From Akkermansia sp. (GTDB lineage: Bacteria; Verrucomicrobiota; Verrucomicrobiia; Verrucomicrobiales; Akkermansiaceae), in NCBI GenBank assembly GCA_017549485.1, contig JAFYUT010000051.1, positions 1-38,594 of the forward strand: a DNA stretch of 38,594 bases. The letters run 5' to 3'. Shown here in pieces: positions 16,332 through 23,117 of the stretch. Position 1 is the first letter of the stretch; every line of letters starts with the position of its first letter. Under the pieces are notes generated by a model. It worked only from the letters and a program-made list of their open reading frames with translations. It made no database searches and was not told the origin of the DNA. The position numbers and the translations under genes were made by a program.

Positions 16332-16359
16332 ATTTTACTGATATTCGGCTAAAAATCAA
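16332..16359 (-). promoter_or_regulatory. Promoter of the PH/DUF3592 operon
   Basis: TTGATT (16359-16354), 16-base spacer, TAAAAT (16337-16332), ten bases before the ATG at 16321. It lies just after the palindrome at 16372-16416 in the direction of transcription. Confidence 0.55.
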
Positions 16360-16371
16360 GCATTATCATAC

Positions 16372-16416
16372 AATTTCCCGCAAATCGGGAATAGCGCTCC
16401 CGATTTGCGGGAAATT
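16372..16416. repeat. Palindrome, left copy flanking the ATPase gene
   Basis: Perfect 19-bp inverted repeat (16372-16390 with 16398-16416), seven-base loop ATAGCGC. The core is TTTCCCGCAAATCGGGA and its complement. It begins ten bases beyond the stop of the ATPase gene. It may act as a terminator, but its near-identical twin at 17708-17756, on the other side of the same gene, suggests an element end. Confidence 0.85.
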
Positions 16417-16425
16417 AAACCTAAA

Positions 16426-17670
16426 TCATAAAGCTTGAATAGGGAAGCCATAGGCACCAAACGGCATGGGAATCGGTTTTTCAGCTGTACAGAAAACAAT
16501 ACCGGGCTTAAGTTCATAATGTAATCCCACAGGAATTCGGGAAGCCCACTTCAAATCTGCCGTTGAGGGGCTGCTGCTACGTTTTACCTCCATAGGGTAT
16601 ATACCGCCATTTTGCAAAAGGAGGAAATCAACTTCAGCACCATCGCGGTCTCGATAATAGTACAAAAACGGGCGCTGCCCGGCATTGGCAAAACTGCGGA
16701 CTAACTGTCCATATACCCAAGTTTCAAGGATAGCCCCGGCGAAGGCACTATTTTTAAGTTGCTCCGCATTATTCCAACCGGCCAGCCAGCAACATAAGCC
16801 GGTATCCATGAAGTAGAGTTTTTGGGTTTTTGCCAAACGCTTCGTGGTATTAACATGATAAGGTTCCAACAATGCGATGATGCCCGATGCCTGTAAAATA
16901 CTAACCCAAGCAGCAGCCGTTTTGGGAGAAACTTCAGCATCCCTCGCTAAATCGCTATACACCAACTGCTGCCCTGTACGCATGGCCGCAGAGCGCATCA
17001 GTCGCACAAATGAAGCTAAATTCCCCACCTGAGACAATGCTTGAACATCTCGTTCAACATAGGTCTGCACATAAGAGCGGAAATAATCCTCCACACTCAT
17101 CTGCGGCCTCAACACCGGCATGGGGTATCCCCCCAACCAAATACGCCGGTACAATTCAGACAAGCCACAAATATTCTGCAACTGAACCAGCTCCTTGGCT
17201 CGTGACGGGTCAAACGGTTCTCTGCATAAATTCCCCCCGCACACCTCCCGTTGAGACATACTATACAAATCAACAATAGCAACACGCCCGGCAAGGCTCT
17301 CGCTAACACCTTTCATCATTTCAAAGCGTTGAGAACCGGTCAGCCAATACATCCCCGGGCGCTGTTGAGCCTCATCTACCCTTATCTTAATTGCACGTAA
17401 CACCTCGGGGGCATATTGTACCTCATCTATACAAAGAGGCTCCCCCATCTCATTCAAAAAACCTATAGGATCTTTTCGAGCATAATCGGCCATCTCCGGG
17501 TCATCCAGCGTTACATAACGCATGTTCTCAGGCATCAGGCGCTTTAACAAAGTAGATTTACCCACCTGTCTGGCACCTATCACCATAATACACGCAAAAC
17601 TGCGGTTTAACTCCCGCACTTTGTTTTCCATGCTACGTTCTCTGTACTCGGTATCCAGTCCTGCTCTCAT
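16426..17670 (-). CDS. AAA+ ATPase with DUF4143-type C-terminal domain
   Basis: 414 residues. The N-terminal ATPase has Walker A GARQVGKST (32-40), Walker B LCIDE (79-83), and WLTGSQ, probably the sensor. The middle resembles a winged-helix region (DLARDAEVSPKTAAAW). The C-terminal part has AEVDFLL and YPMEVK, giving Asp348, Glu361 and Lys363 in the spacing of a PD-(D/E)xK nuclease-like fold, as is usual for DUF4143 proteins. The biochemical role of this widespread family is poorly known; patchy distribution suggests mobility. The gene has its own leaderless-type promoter (17677-17705) and is bracketed by two matching palindromes. It interrupts a cluster of related membrane-protein genes, to which it appears unrelated. 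No frameshift, and all key residues are present. Confidence 0.92.
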   Translation of the reverse strand: MRAGLDTEYRERSMENKVRELNRSFACIMVIGARQVGKSTLLKRLMPENMRYVTLDDPEMADYARKDPIGFLNEMGEPLCIDEVQYAPEVLRAIKIRVDEAQQRPGMYWLTGSQRFEMMKGVSESLAGRVAIVDLYSMSQREVCGGNLCREPFDPSRAKELVQLQNICGLSELYRRIWLGGYPMPVLRPQMSVEDYFRSYVQTYVERDVQALSQVGNLASFVRLMRSAAMRTGQQLVYSDLARDAEVSPKTAAAWVSILQASGIIALLEPYHVNTTKRLAKTQKLYFMDTGLCCWLAGWNNAEQLKNSAFAGAILETWVYGQLVRSFANAGQRPFLYYYRDRDGAEVDFLLLQNGGIYPMEVKRSSSPSTADLKWASRIPVGLHYELKPGIVFCTAEKPIPMPFGAYGFPIQAL

Positions 17671-17676
17671 GGCGTC

Positions 17677-17705
17677 ATATTCTCATATTATTATCAATGA
17701 GTCAA
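17677..17705 (-). promoter_or_regulatory. Promoter of the ATPase gene, inside the palindrome pair
   Basis: TTGACT (17705-17700), 17-base spacer, GAATAT (17682-17677), then six bases to the ATG at 17670. The -35 box starts two bases from the palindrome arm, so the bracketed unit carries its own promoter and gene. Confidence 0.55.
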
Positions 17706-17707
17706 GA

Positions 17708-17756
17708 TAAATTTCCCGCAAATCGGGAATAAGACTCCCGATTTGCGGGAAATTTA
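17708..17756. repeat. Palindrome, right copy flanking the ATPase gene
   Basis: Perfect 21-bp inverted repeat (17708-17728 with 17736-17756), seven-base loop ATAAGAC. Arms match those of 16372-16416 over the full 19 bp, and the loops share length and ATA start. It lies 30 bases after the stop of the PH-like gene at 17787-18380, so a terminator role for that gene is also possible. Confidence 0.85.
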
Positions 17757-17786
17757 ATTTATTTTCTTGAGCCTTAATATCTGTCA

Positions 17787-18380
17787 TTATGCTATTTTAC
17801 CCATTTTTTCCCATCGGGCAATACGTGCATCAAGAGCGGCTTCAACACGCCGCACGTCGGGCACGTCCATAAAGCCGTAAGGCGTAACCTTGGGGGAGTC
17901 TTCATCTTTATCCCAGCCGAACACGATATCGCCGCTGCCATCCTTGCGGATACGCACACTGCGAACCAAGGAAGAATCCACAGGGAACTTACGCACGCGA
18001 GGTGTGCGGCGTAAAAACACGGGAGTCTGAATCAAGGCGCGCTGATTTGTCAGCACATATACCGCACGGCGTGCAGCATAATAATGCCACCCCCAAGCTA
18101 CTATCAGGCCCAACCCGGCCAGAAAAAGCACACCTAACACCCCCCACATAAATATCAAATCACCCCACTCCGAGGGAGGGTGCATGAGCGCTACGCCGCA
18201 GAAAAGCCAAGACAAAGCATTCCAGAACAGCATGAAGAAAAACATATCCCAATCATCCGAGCGCATGCGGCGACGTTTGGGGCACGCCACCAGCACAGGA
18301 TATTCACCGTCCGCCTGCTCTGCGCGCACTCGTTGCCACAAGTGTTTTTCCGCTGCCGTTAAATATGAAAGGGTATCCAT
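17787..18380 (-). CDS. PH-like membrane protein (single-domain member)
   Basis: 197 residues, corresponding only to the N-terminal half of the fused paralogues. It has a polar N-terminus, two membrane segments (about 47-67 and 76-98), then YVLTNQRALI, GSGDIVFGW and GFMDVPDVRRVEAALDARI, all matching the genes at 14271 and 15287. The DUF3592-like half is absent, and the stop is followed within 30 bases by the palindrome. It is therefore either a natural single-domain member or one shortened at its 3' side; no remnant of a DUF3592 domain is visible beyond the palindrome. The promoter is unclear. The start is ATG at 18380, in an ORF with no in-frame alternative that is better supported. Confidence 0.78.
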   Translation of the reverse strand: MDTLSYLTAAEKHLWQRVRAEQADGEYPVLVACPKRRRMRSDDWDMFFFMLFWNALSWLFCGVALMHPPSEWGDLIFMWGVLGVLFLAGLGLIVAWGWHYYAARRAVYVLTNQRALIQTPVFLRRTPRVRKFPVDSSLVRSVRIRKDGSGDIVFGWDKDEDSPKVTPYGFMDVPDVRRVEAALDARIARWEKMGKIA

Positions 18381-18531
18381 GCGTTATCTGCACGCAGGGT
18401 AGCATAAGCTTACCGCAATAGCAAGGGAATTGTGCAGAATCCCCGACTGATGGCCGTGCCCGGCAGCGGATTTTTTCAATTTTAACCACACCTGCTCTAA
18501 CTTTCAACTTCCAACAGCAGCTTATTTATGC

Positions 18532-18537
18532 TATACT
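18532..18537 (+). promoter_or_regulatory. -10 box of the RlpA gene
   Basis: TATACT at 18532-18537, six bases before the ATG at 18544, so the transcript would start at the ATG. The -35 region (18509-18514, TTCCAA) is poor. The rest of 18381-18530 shows no other feature. Confidence 0.45.
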
Positions 18538-18543
18538 GCGGGC

Positions 18544-19014
18544 ATGAAGTTCCGTTTGTTCACCGCTGCAGCCGTCATACTGGCCACCGTGCTGGCCTCT
18601 TGTCAAAGCCAACGCCACCCCTACAAAGGTTACAAAAAATCCCCCTACACCATCAAAGGCCACCGTTTCGTACCCATGGATGTACACCCGGCACTCAGCT
18701 ACAAAGCAGAGGGTATTGCCTCATTCTACGAGGGCAGCGGCGGCGTCAACGCCATTGGCGAGCACCTGCGCAGCGGCGAATATTATGCAGCACACCGCAC
18801 CTTACCCCTCCCCTGCATGGTGCGTATCACCTCTCTGGCCAACGGCAAAAGTGTAGAAGCTCGCGTGTCTGACCGCGGGCCCTTCATCGCCGGCCGCCTC
18901 ATCGATGTCTCTGCCGCCGTAGCTCGTGACCTAGGCTTTACCGAAAAAGGCTTAGAGCGCGTGCGCATAGAAGTACTCTCCGTCGGTGATGGTGACTACA
19001 AGGTCAGAAAATAA
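18544..19014 (+). CDS. rlpA: RlpA-like septal/peptidoglycan lipoprotein
   Basis: 156 residues. The signal peptide ends in a lipobox LASC (Cys about 20), so it should be a lipoprotein. The double-psi beta-barrel domain (about 57-154) shows the RlpA pattern: GIASFYEG, AAHRTLPLPCMVRI, NGKSVEARVSDRGPF at about 98-112 with the Asp important in characterised RlpA, RLIDVSAAVARDLGF, and a closing VRIEVLSV. Known RlpA proteins are outer-membrane lytic transglycosylases acting on glycan strands lacking peptides, often at the septum. This one lacks a C-terminal SPOR domain, so septal targeting by SPOR is not expected. It has its own -10 box immediately before the ATG. Confidence 0.9.
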   Translation: MKFRLFTAAAVILATVLASCQSQRHPYKGYKKSPYTIKGHRFVPMDVHPALSYKAEGIASFYEGSGGVNAIGEHLRSGEYYAAHRTLPLPCMVRITSLANGKSVEARVSDRGPFIAGRLIDVSAAVARDLGFTEKGLERVRIEVLSVGDGDYKVRK

Positions 19015-19078
19015 ACCCCGGCCGTACTGACAAGCATCAGGCTCGCCCATTCCCCCACCGGCATGATACTCTATACAC

Positions 19079-20227
19079 ATGACTCGATTCTTTCTGAACA
19101 CGGCCTGCGCCGTACTCGTAACCACGCTCTCTTTATCAGCATCCGATACTCCACCCTCATCTTCTCAAAATATGTTCAATAAAACGCTTTTAGAAAAATG
19201 CAGCAACGCCGCCGGCGTTTCCGGGTTCGAAGACGAAATCCGCGACCTTATCGCTACCGAGCTTGAAGGATGCGGCACCATCACCCGCTCCCGCAACGGT
19301 AATCTCATTTGCGAGAAAACCGGCCCCGCCGGCTCCCCTACCGTAGCCATCATAGCCCACATGGACGAAATCGGTTTCATGGTGCAAGGAGTAACGGAGG
19401 ATGGGTTCCTGCTTCTCGTACCGCTGGGTGGCTGGTGGAACCACACCCTGCCCAGCCAGCGTGTCACCGTTGTCACACGCGACGGCAAGCGCATCCCCGG
19501 GCAAATAGGCACCAAGCCCCCGCACCTGCTGCCCGAAAGCCAGCGCAAGCAAGTCATGCCCGATGACGCCTTGTTTGTGGATGTGGGCGCCTCCTCCAAA
19601 AAGGAGGTAGAAGCCCTCGGCATCCGTTTGGGCTGCTGCGTAGTGCCCGATGTGCAGCTGCAACCCCTTGCCGTTGAGCACCGGTGGATGGGCAAAGCCT
19701 TTGACAACCGCGCAGGCGTTTACACCATGATTCGCACCATGCAAGCCATTAAAGACATGGAGCTGCCCTGCACCGTGCGCGCCATTGCCACCGTGCAAGA
19801 GGAGGTAGGTACCCGCGGTGCCCGCGCCTTGTATGATGAACAAGTACCCGACTATGCCCTCATCCTCGAAGGCCCGCCCGCCGATGACACTTTCGGTCAA
19901 AGCGGCACCTGCCGCCAAGGCGTACTGGGTAAAGGTGTGCAGATTCGTCTTTACGACCCCACCAATATTACCCCTCCTGCCTTTGCGGACTTTATTCTTG
20001 ATACCGCAGCCAAACACGGCATACCTCACCAAGCCACCGTGCGCCGCACCGGCGGCACGGATGCCGCTGCCTCTTACCCCCACTGGCACGGCACCCCCGC
20101 CATTGTTTTCGGGGTACCCACACGCTATATTCACTCCCACAACGGCATTCTCGACGCCCGAGACCTTTCTGCCGCCGTTGAACTCACCGTTAAGGTATTG
20201 CAAGAGATTGCCGAGTTCGGCAAGTAA
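19079..20227 (+). CDS. M42-family aminopeptidase/glucanase, with apparent signal peptide
   Basis: 382 residues. M42 enzymes are dimetallic aminopeptidases that usually assemble as large cytoplasmic complexes. Visible metal-site motifs are IIAHMDEIG, KAFDNRAG, QEEVGTRGA and RYIHSHNG. A GTDAA segment is also typical of the family. From the ATG at 19079 the first 25 residues look like a signal peptide (MTRFF, a hydrophobic run, SLSA), which is unusual for this family. An in-frame ATG at 19172 (MFNKTLLEKC) would give a 351-residue cytoplasmic protein. A GATACT box at 19065-19070, eight bases before 19079, favours the longer form. A GC-rich terminator follows. The substrate is unknown. Confidence 0.87.
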   Translation: MTRFFLNTACAVLVTTLSLSASDTPPSSSQNMFNKTLLEKCSNAAGVSGFEDEIRDLIATELEGCGTITRSRNGNLICEKTGPAGSPTVAIIAHMDEIGFMVQGVTEDGFLLLVPLGGWWNHTLPSQRVTVVTRDGKRIPGQIGTKPPHLLPESQRKQVMPDDALFVDVGASSKKEVEALGIRLGCCVVPDVQLQPLAVEHRWMGKAFDNRAGVYTMIRTMQAIKDMELPCTVRAIATVQEEVGTRGARALYDEQVPDYALILEGPPADDTFGQSGTCRQGVLGKGVQIRLYDPTNITPPAFADFILDTAAKHGIPHQATVRRTGGTDAAASYPHWHGTPAIVFGVPTRYIHSHNGILDARDLSAAVELTVKVLQEIAEFGK

Positions 20228-20252
20228 AACGGCTGCATAGCCCCTACATTTT

Positions 20253-20283
20253 GCGCCCCCGTTTCCCTATGAAACGGGGGCGC
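20253..20283. terminator. GC-rich hairpin between convergent genes
   Basis: Perfect 13-bp stem (20253-20265 with 20271-20283), five-base loop. It lies between the M42 peptidase stop (+) and the hisD stop (-) and could serve both. The T-runs are short on either side, so its strength is uncertain. Confidence 0.6.
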
Positions 20284-20335
20284 TTGATTGAAGTAAATGA
20301 ATCTGTGTAATGCCCGCAAAAATCAGGGCAATCCA

Positions 20336-21628
20336 TCACAGCGTGCGGATTTCTAAGGAGCGGCCGTGGGCATCAAGGCCCTCTACACGGGAGAACGTGA
20401 GAACATGGGGGAGGGATGCACGAGCAGCCTCGGGCGACATGCGCACAATGGAGGTACGGCGCTGGAATTGGTCGGCCCGTATACCGGAGAACGACTTACC
20501 GGAGCCACCGGTGGGGAGGGTGTGGCTGGGGCCGGCCAAGAAATCACCACATGCCACGGTGGAGTATGTACCGGCATAGATAGCACCCGCAGTACGAATA
20601 CGGGAAAGCGTGGGCTCCTCTATGGCGGGGTCTACCACCAACACCAGGTGCTCGGGGGCATAAGCATTGACAATATCGGCCCCCTGCTCTACGGAGGATA
20701 CGAGGAAGCAATGCGTGTTATCCTCAAGCACCTGTTGCAGGTAAGAGGCACGGGAGAGGGTGGCAGCCTGCTCGACAATTTGCTGTTGCACGGCACAAAG
20801 CAGCTCTTCAGAGGTGGTAACAAAGGCAATGGCACTATCACCGCCATGCTCGGCTTGGGCCAACAAATCCGCCGCAACAAAGGCGGGATTGGCGGTGTGG
20901 TCTGCCAGCACCATCACCTCACTGGGGCCGGGCAACAAATCTATGGCCACTGCACCTACCAACTGACGCTTAGCCTCTACCACAAAACGATTACCGGGGC
21001 CGAAAATCTTTTGCACGGGGGCAACGGACTCTGTACCGAGAGCCAGAGCGGCTATGCTCTGCGCCCCGCCAACACGGTAAATCTCCGTTGCCCCGGCGGC
21101 TTGCAACGCCACCAGCACGGCGGGGTTCACCTTACCATCCGGCCCACAGGGGGTCATGGCCACAATCTCAGGCACACCCACGGCCTTGGCAAATCCACCG
21201 GTCATGAGGGCTGTGGACACCAAGGGAGCCTTGCCACCGGGTACATAAATACCCACACGGTCATACGGCACGAAACGCTCCCCTACCTCGCAGCCTTGGG
21301 CGTTGGTACCGCTCCAATCACGGCGCATGCTCTGATGCGAGAAATAGGCAATATTAGCAAGGGATGCCTCTATGGCATCTTTTACCTCTTGCCCTACGGC
21401 AGATTGAGCCTCAGCCAACTCCGCCTCGGTAACACGAAGCTGCTCAGGGGTAAGCTGCACGCGGTCAAACTTGGCTGCATAAGCACACAGGGCGGCATCC
21501 CCATGGGCCTGCACCTCATCAATAATACCGGCAACGGTTTCCCGCACATCGGCAGTGGGGATGGCACGGCGATTCATGGCAGCTACAGCAGCGGCAAACT
21601 CGGCATCGGACTCGCGGTAAATCTTCAT
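20336..21628 (-). CDS. hisD: Histidinol dehydrogenase
   Basis: 430 residues from ATG 21628, the family's usual length. It performs the last two steps of histidine synthesis, oxidising L-histidinol to histidine with NAD+ at a zinc site. Motifs visible: VPGGKAPLVST, GPGNRFVVEAKR, GPSEVMVLAD, AEHGGDSAIAF, APEHLVLV at about 323-330 with the catalytic Glu-His pair, and CGDFLAGPSHTLPTGG. The open frame extends to a TTG at 21667, but that TTG is the -35 box of a perfect promoter and the intermediate ATG at 21640 overlaps the -10, so 21628 is the real start. No other his genes are in the window. It is transcribed divergently from purC. Confidence 0.95.
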   Translation of the reverse strand: MKIYRESDAEFAAAVAAMNRRAIPTADVRETVAGIIDEVQAHGDAALCAYAAKFDRVQLTPEQLRVTEAELAEAQSAVGQEVKDAIEASLANIAYFSHQSMRRDWSGTNAQGCEVGERFVPYDRVGIYVPGGKAPLVSTALMTGGFAKAVGVPEIVAMTPCGPDGKVNPAVLVALQAAGATEIYRVGGAQSIAALALGTESVAPVQKIFGPGNRFVVEAKRQLVGAVAIDLLPGPSEVMVLADHTANPAFVAADLLAQAEHGGDSAIAFVTTSEELLCAVQQQIVEQAATLSRASYLQQVLEDNTHCFLVSSVEQGADIVNAYAPEHLVLVVDPAIEEPTLSRIRTAGAIYAGTYSTVACGDFLAGPSHTLPTGGSGKSFSGIRADQFQRRTSIVRMSPEAARASLPHVLTFSRVEGLDAHGRSLEIRTL

Positions 21629-21638
21629 GACGCGCGGC

Positions 21639-21667
21639 ATTATATCAACCTCAGGAAATCTTGTCAA
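21639..21667 (-). promoter_or_regulatory. Consensus promoter of hisD
   Basis: TTGACA (21667-21662), 17-base spacer, TATAAT (21644-21639): a perfect sigma70-type match. Ten bases separate the -10 box from the ATG at 21628, predicting a leader of about four bases. Confidence 0.85.
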
Positions 21668-21812
21668 ACGGCAAGCGCGACTGCATGGCCGGACACCCCT
21701 TATTCCAACAACAAATCAGGGCTGAATTCTTTGCCGCCTCTCAAAAAACGCTCTAACATGATAAAAACAGCCCGCTTTCACGCGCGGGCGCGTATTCGCG
21801 CGGATTTTAGTC

Positions 21813-21840
21813 TTGACAACAGATAGAGATACGGTATAGT
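21813..21840 (+). promoter_or_regulatory. Promoter of purC
   Basis: TTGACA (21813-21818), 16-base spacer, TATAGT (21835-21840). The ATG at 21877 lies 36 bases further on, so purC has a true leader of about 30 bases. It contains a short GGGG/CCCC hairpin (about 21849-21864), unlike the leaderless genes. Confidence 0.75.
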
Positions 21841-21876
21841 GGGTGTGCGGGGTTATAACATCCCCCTATCAACAAC

Positions 21877-22581
21877 ATGGAACCGATTTACGAAGGCAAA
21901 GCCAAGAGACTGTTCACGACAGATGACCCCAATGTACTGCGCATGGAGTACAAGGACTCCGCCACCGCATTCAACGGCGTCAAGAAAGAAGACTTTGAGA
22001 ACAAGGGCCGCTTCAACAAGGCCATCACGCTGATTATCTACCGCATGCTGGAAGCACGCGGCGTAGAGACCCACTTGGTGGATGATGTAGATGACATCAA
22101 CCTGCTGGTAAAGAAGGTATCCATCATTCCTCTTGAGGTGATTGTGCGCAACGTAGCCGCCGGCAGCTTCTCCAAGCGCATGGGCGTGACCGAGGGTACC
22201 GCTTTCAAGAAGCCCATCGTAGAGTTCTCTTACAAGGATGACTCCTTGGGTGACCCCTTCATCAACGATGACTACGCCCGCGAGATGGGTGCCGCTACCG
22301 AGGAGGAGTGCATCAACATCAAGAAGATGGCTCTGCTGGTAAATGAGGTACTCTGCGAGTTCTTCATGCAGGCTAACCTGCGTTTGATTGACTTCAAGAT
22401 TGAGTTGGGCCGCTTGGCTGAGGATCCCAGCAAGATTGTACTGGCCGACGAGATTTCCCCGGACACCTGCCGTCTGTGGGACGTAGAGACCGGCAAGAAG
22501 ATGGACAAAGACCGTTTCCGTCAGGGCTTGGGTGGCTTCATGGAGGCCTACGCCGACGTTCTGGACCGCTTGCAGAAGTAA
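21877..22581 (+). CDS. purC: SAICAR synthase
   Basis: 234 residues, usual length. It ligates aspartate to CAIR using ATP in de novo purine synthesis. Motifs: IYEGKAKRLF at the start, DSATAFNGVKK, IPLEVIVRNVAAGS, DFKIELGR and LADEISPDTCRLWD. It is the first gene of a purine cluster that continues with the PurS-like gene, purL and purQ, but a hairpin with a T-rich tail (22596-22636) lies right after it. Only part of the transcription may therefore continue. Confidence 0.96.
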   Translation: MEPIYEGKAKRLFTTDDPNVLRMEYKDSATAFNGVKKEDFENKGRFNKAITLIIYRMLEARGVETHLVDDVDDINLLVKKVSIIPLEVIVRNVAAGSFSKRMGVTEGTAFKKPIVEFSYKDDSLGDPFINDDYAREMGAATEEECINIKKMALLVNEVLCEFFMQANLRLIDFKIELGRLAEDPSKIVLADEISPDTCRLWDVETGKKMDKDRFRQGLGGFMEAYADVLDRLQK

Positions 22582-22595
22582 GATTTCAACCCGAT

Positions 22596-22636
22596 AGCCA
22601 CCGTACTGAATAAGTGCGGTGGCTCTTTTCAATTTT
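22596..22636 (+). terminator. Terminator-like hairpin between purC and the PurS-like gene
   Basis: 12-bp stem (22596-22607 with 22613-22624, one wobble pair), five-base loop, followed by CTTTTCAATTTT, which runs directly into the ATG at 22637. It looks like an intrinsic terminator or attenuator within the purine cluster. Confidence 0.6.
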
Positions 22637-23086
22637 ATGGCAACACTTACATTTGAGGTATTCAGCCGCTTTCAGTCCGCCACAGATGCGAACAAGCTGC
22701 TCTACACCCCCATTACCGACAAACTGACCTACAACCACACCCGCCTGTACACCGTAGAGTGTGAGGGCGACGTGGAAGAAGCAGCCGCGTACATGCGCCG
22801 CGTGCTGGTAGACCCCATCTCTCAGAAGGTGGAAGAAGGCGGCACCCCCGCTTTGGAAGGCGAGCTGTTCTGCATCTCCTACGGCATCAAAAAAGGTGCT
22901 CTTGATTTGGAGAAAGAGGCCATCCTCACCAACTATGCAGGCCGTAAGGGGCTGCCCTTTACCCTGACATCCCTCAAGATTACGCAGAAGATTTACATCT
23001 TCGGCGAGGGTGATAAAGAGGCATTGTCCGCAAGATTCTGCAACGATGTGTGCAACCCCGCCATCCACACCTGGAGCGTTAAATAA
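22637..23086 (+). CDS. purS: FGAM synthase PurS subunit, tandem duplicated form
   Basis: 149 residues, against about 80-90 for ordinary PurS. PurS is the small subunit that joins PurL and PurQ in the FGAM synthase complex. The second half (about 75-149) aligns with a whole PurS: YGIKKGALDLEKEAI, LKITQKIYIF, then a CNDVCNPAIHTWSV ending like the usual NPVIEDYxVEV. The first half (about 3-70) has the matching order, with LYTVECEG and VLVDPISQKVE. This is the arrangement of a PurS dimer fused in one chain, as in the N-terminal domain of large PurL enzymes. The ATG at 22637 is chosen over a GTG at 22619, which lies in the hairpin. It is followed by purL after 31 bases. The assignment is strong by context and moderate by motif. 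Confidence 0.82.
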   Translation: MATLTFEVFSRFQSATDANKLLYTPITDKLTYNHTRLYTVECEGDVEEAAAYMRRVLVDPISQKVEEGGTPALEGELFCISYGIKKGALDLEKEAILTNYAGRKGLPFTLTSLKITQKIYIFGEGDKEALSARFCNDVCNPAIHTWSVK

Positions 23087-23117
23087 AAGCACGAAGGACG
23101 ACTTACGATTTTGAATT

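Noticed and set aside
17787..18380. PH-like gene as a pseudogene truncated by insertion of the ATPase unit
   Set aside because: The frame ends with a normal stop after a complete PH-like unit, and no remnant of a DUF3592 half is seen on the other side of the palindrome; a natural single-domain form is as likely.
21629..21667. N-terminal 13-codon extension of hisD from TTG
   Set aside because: The extension consists of the -35 box, spacer and -10 box of the hisD promoter.
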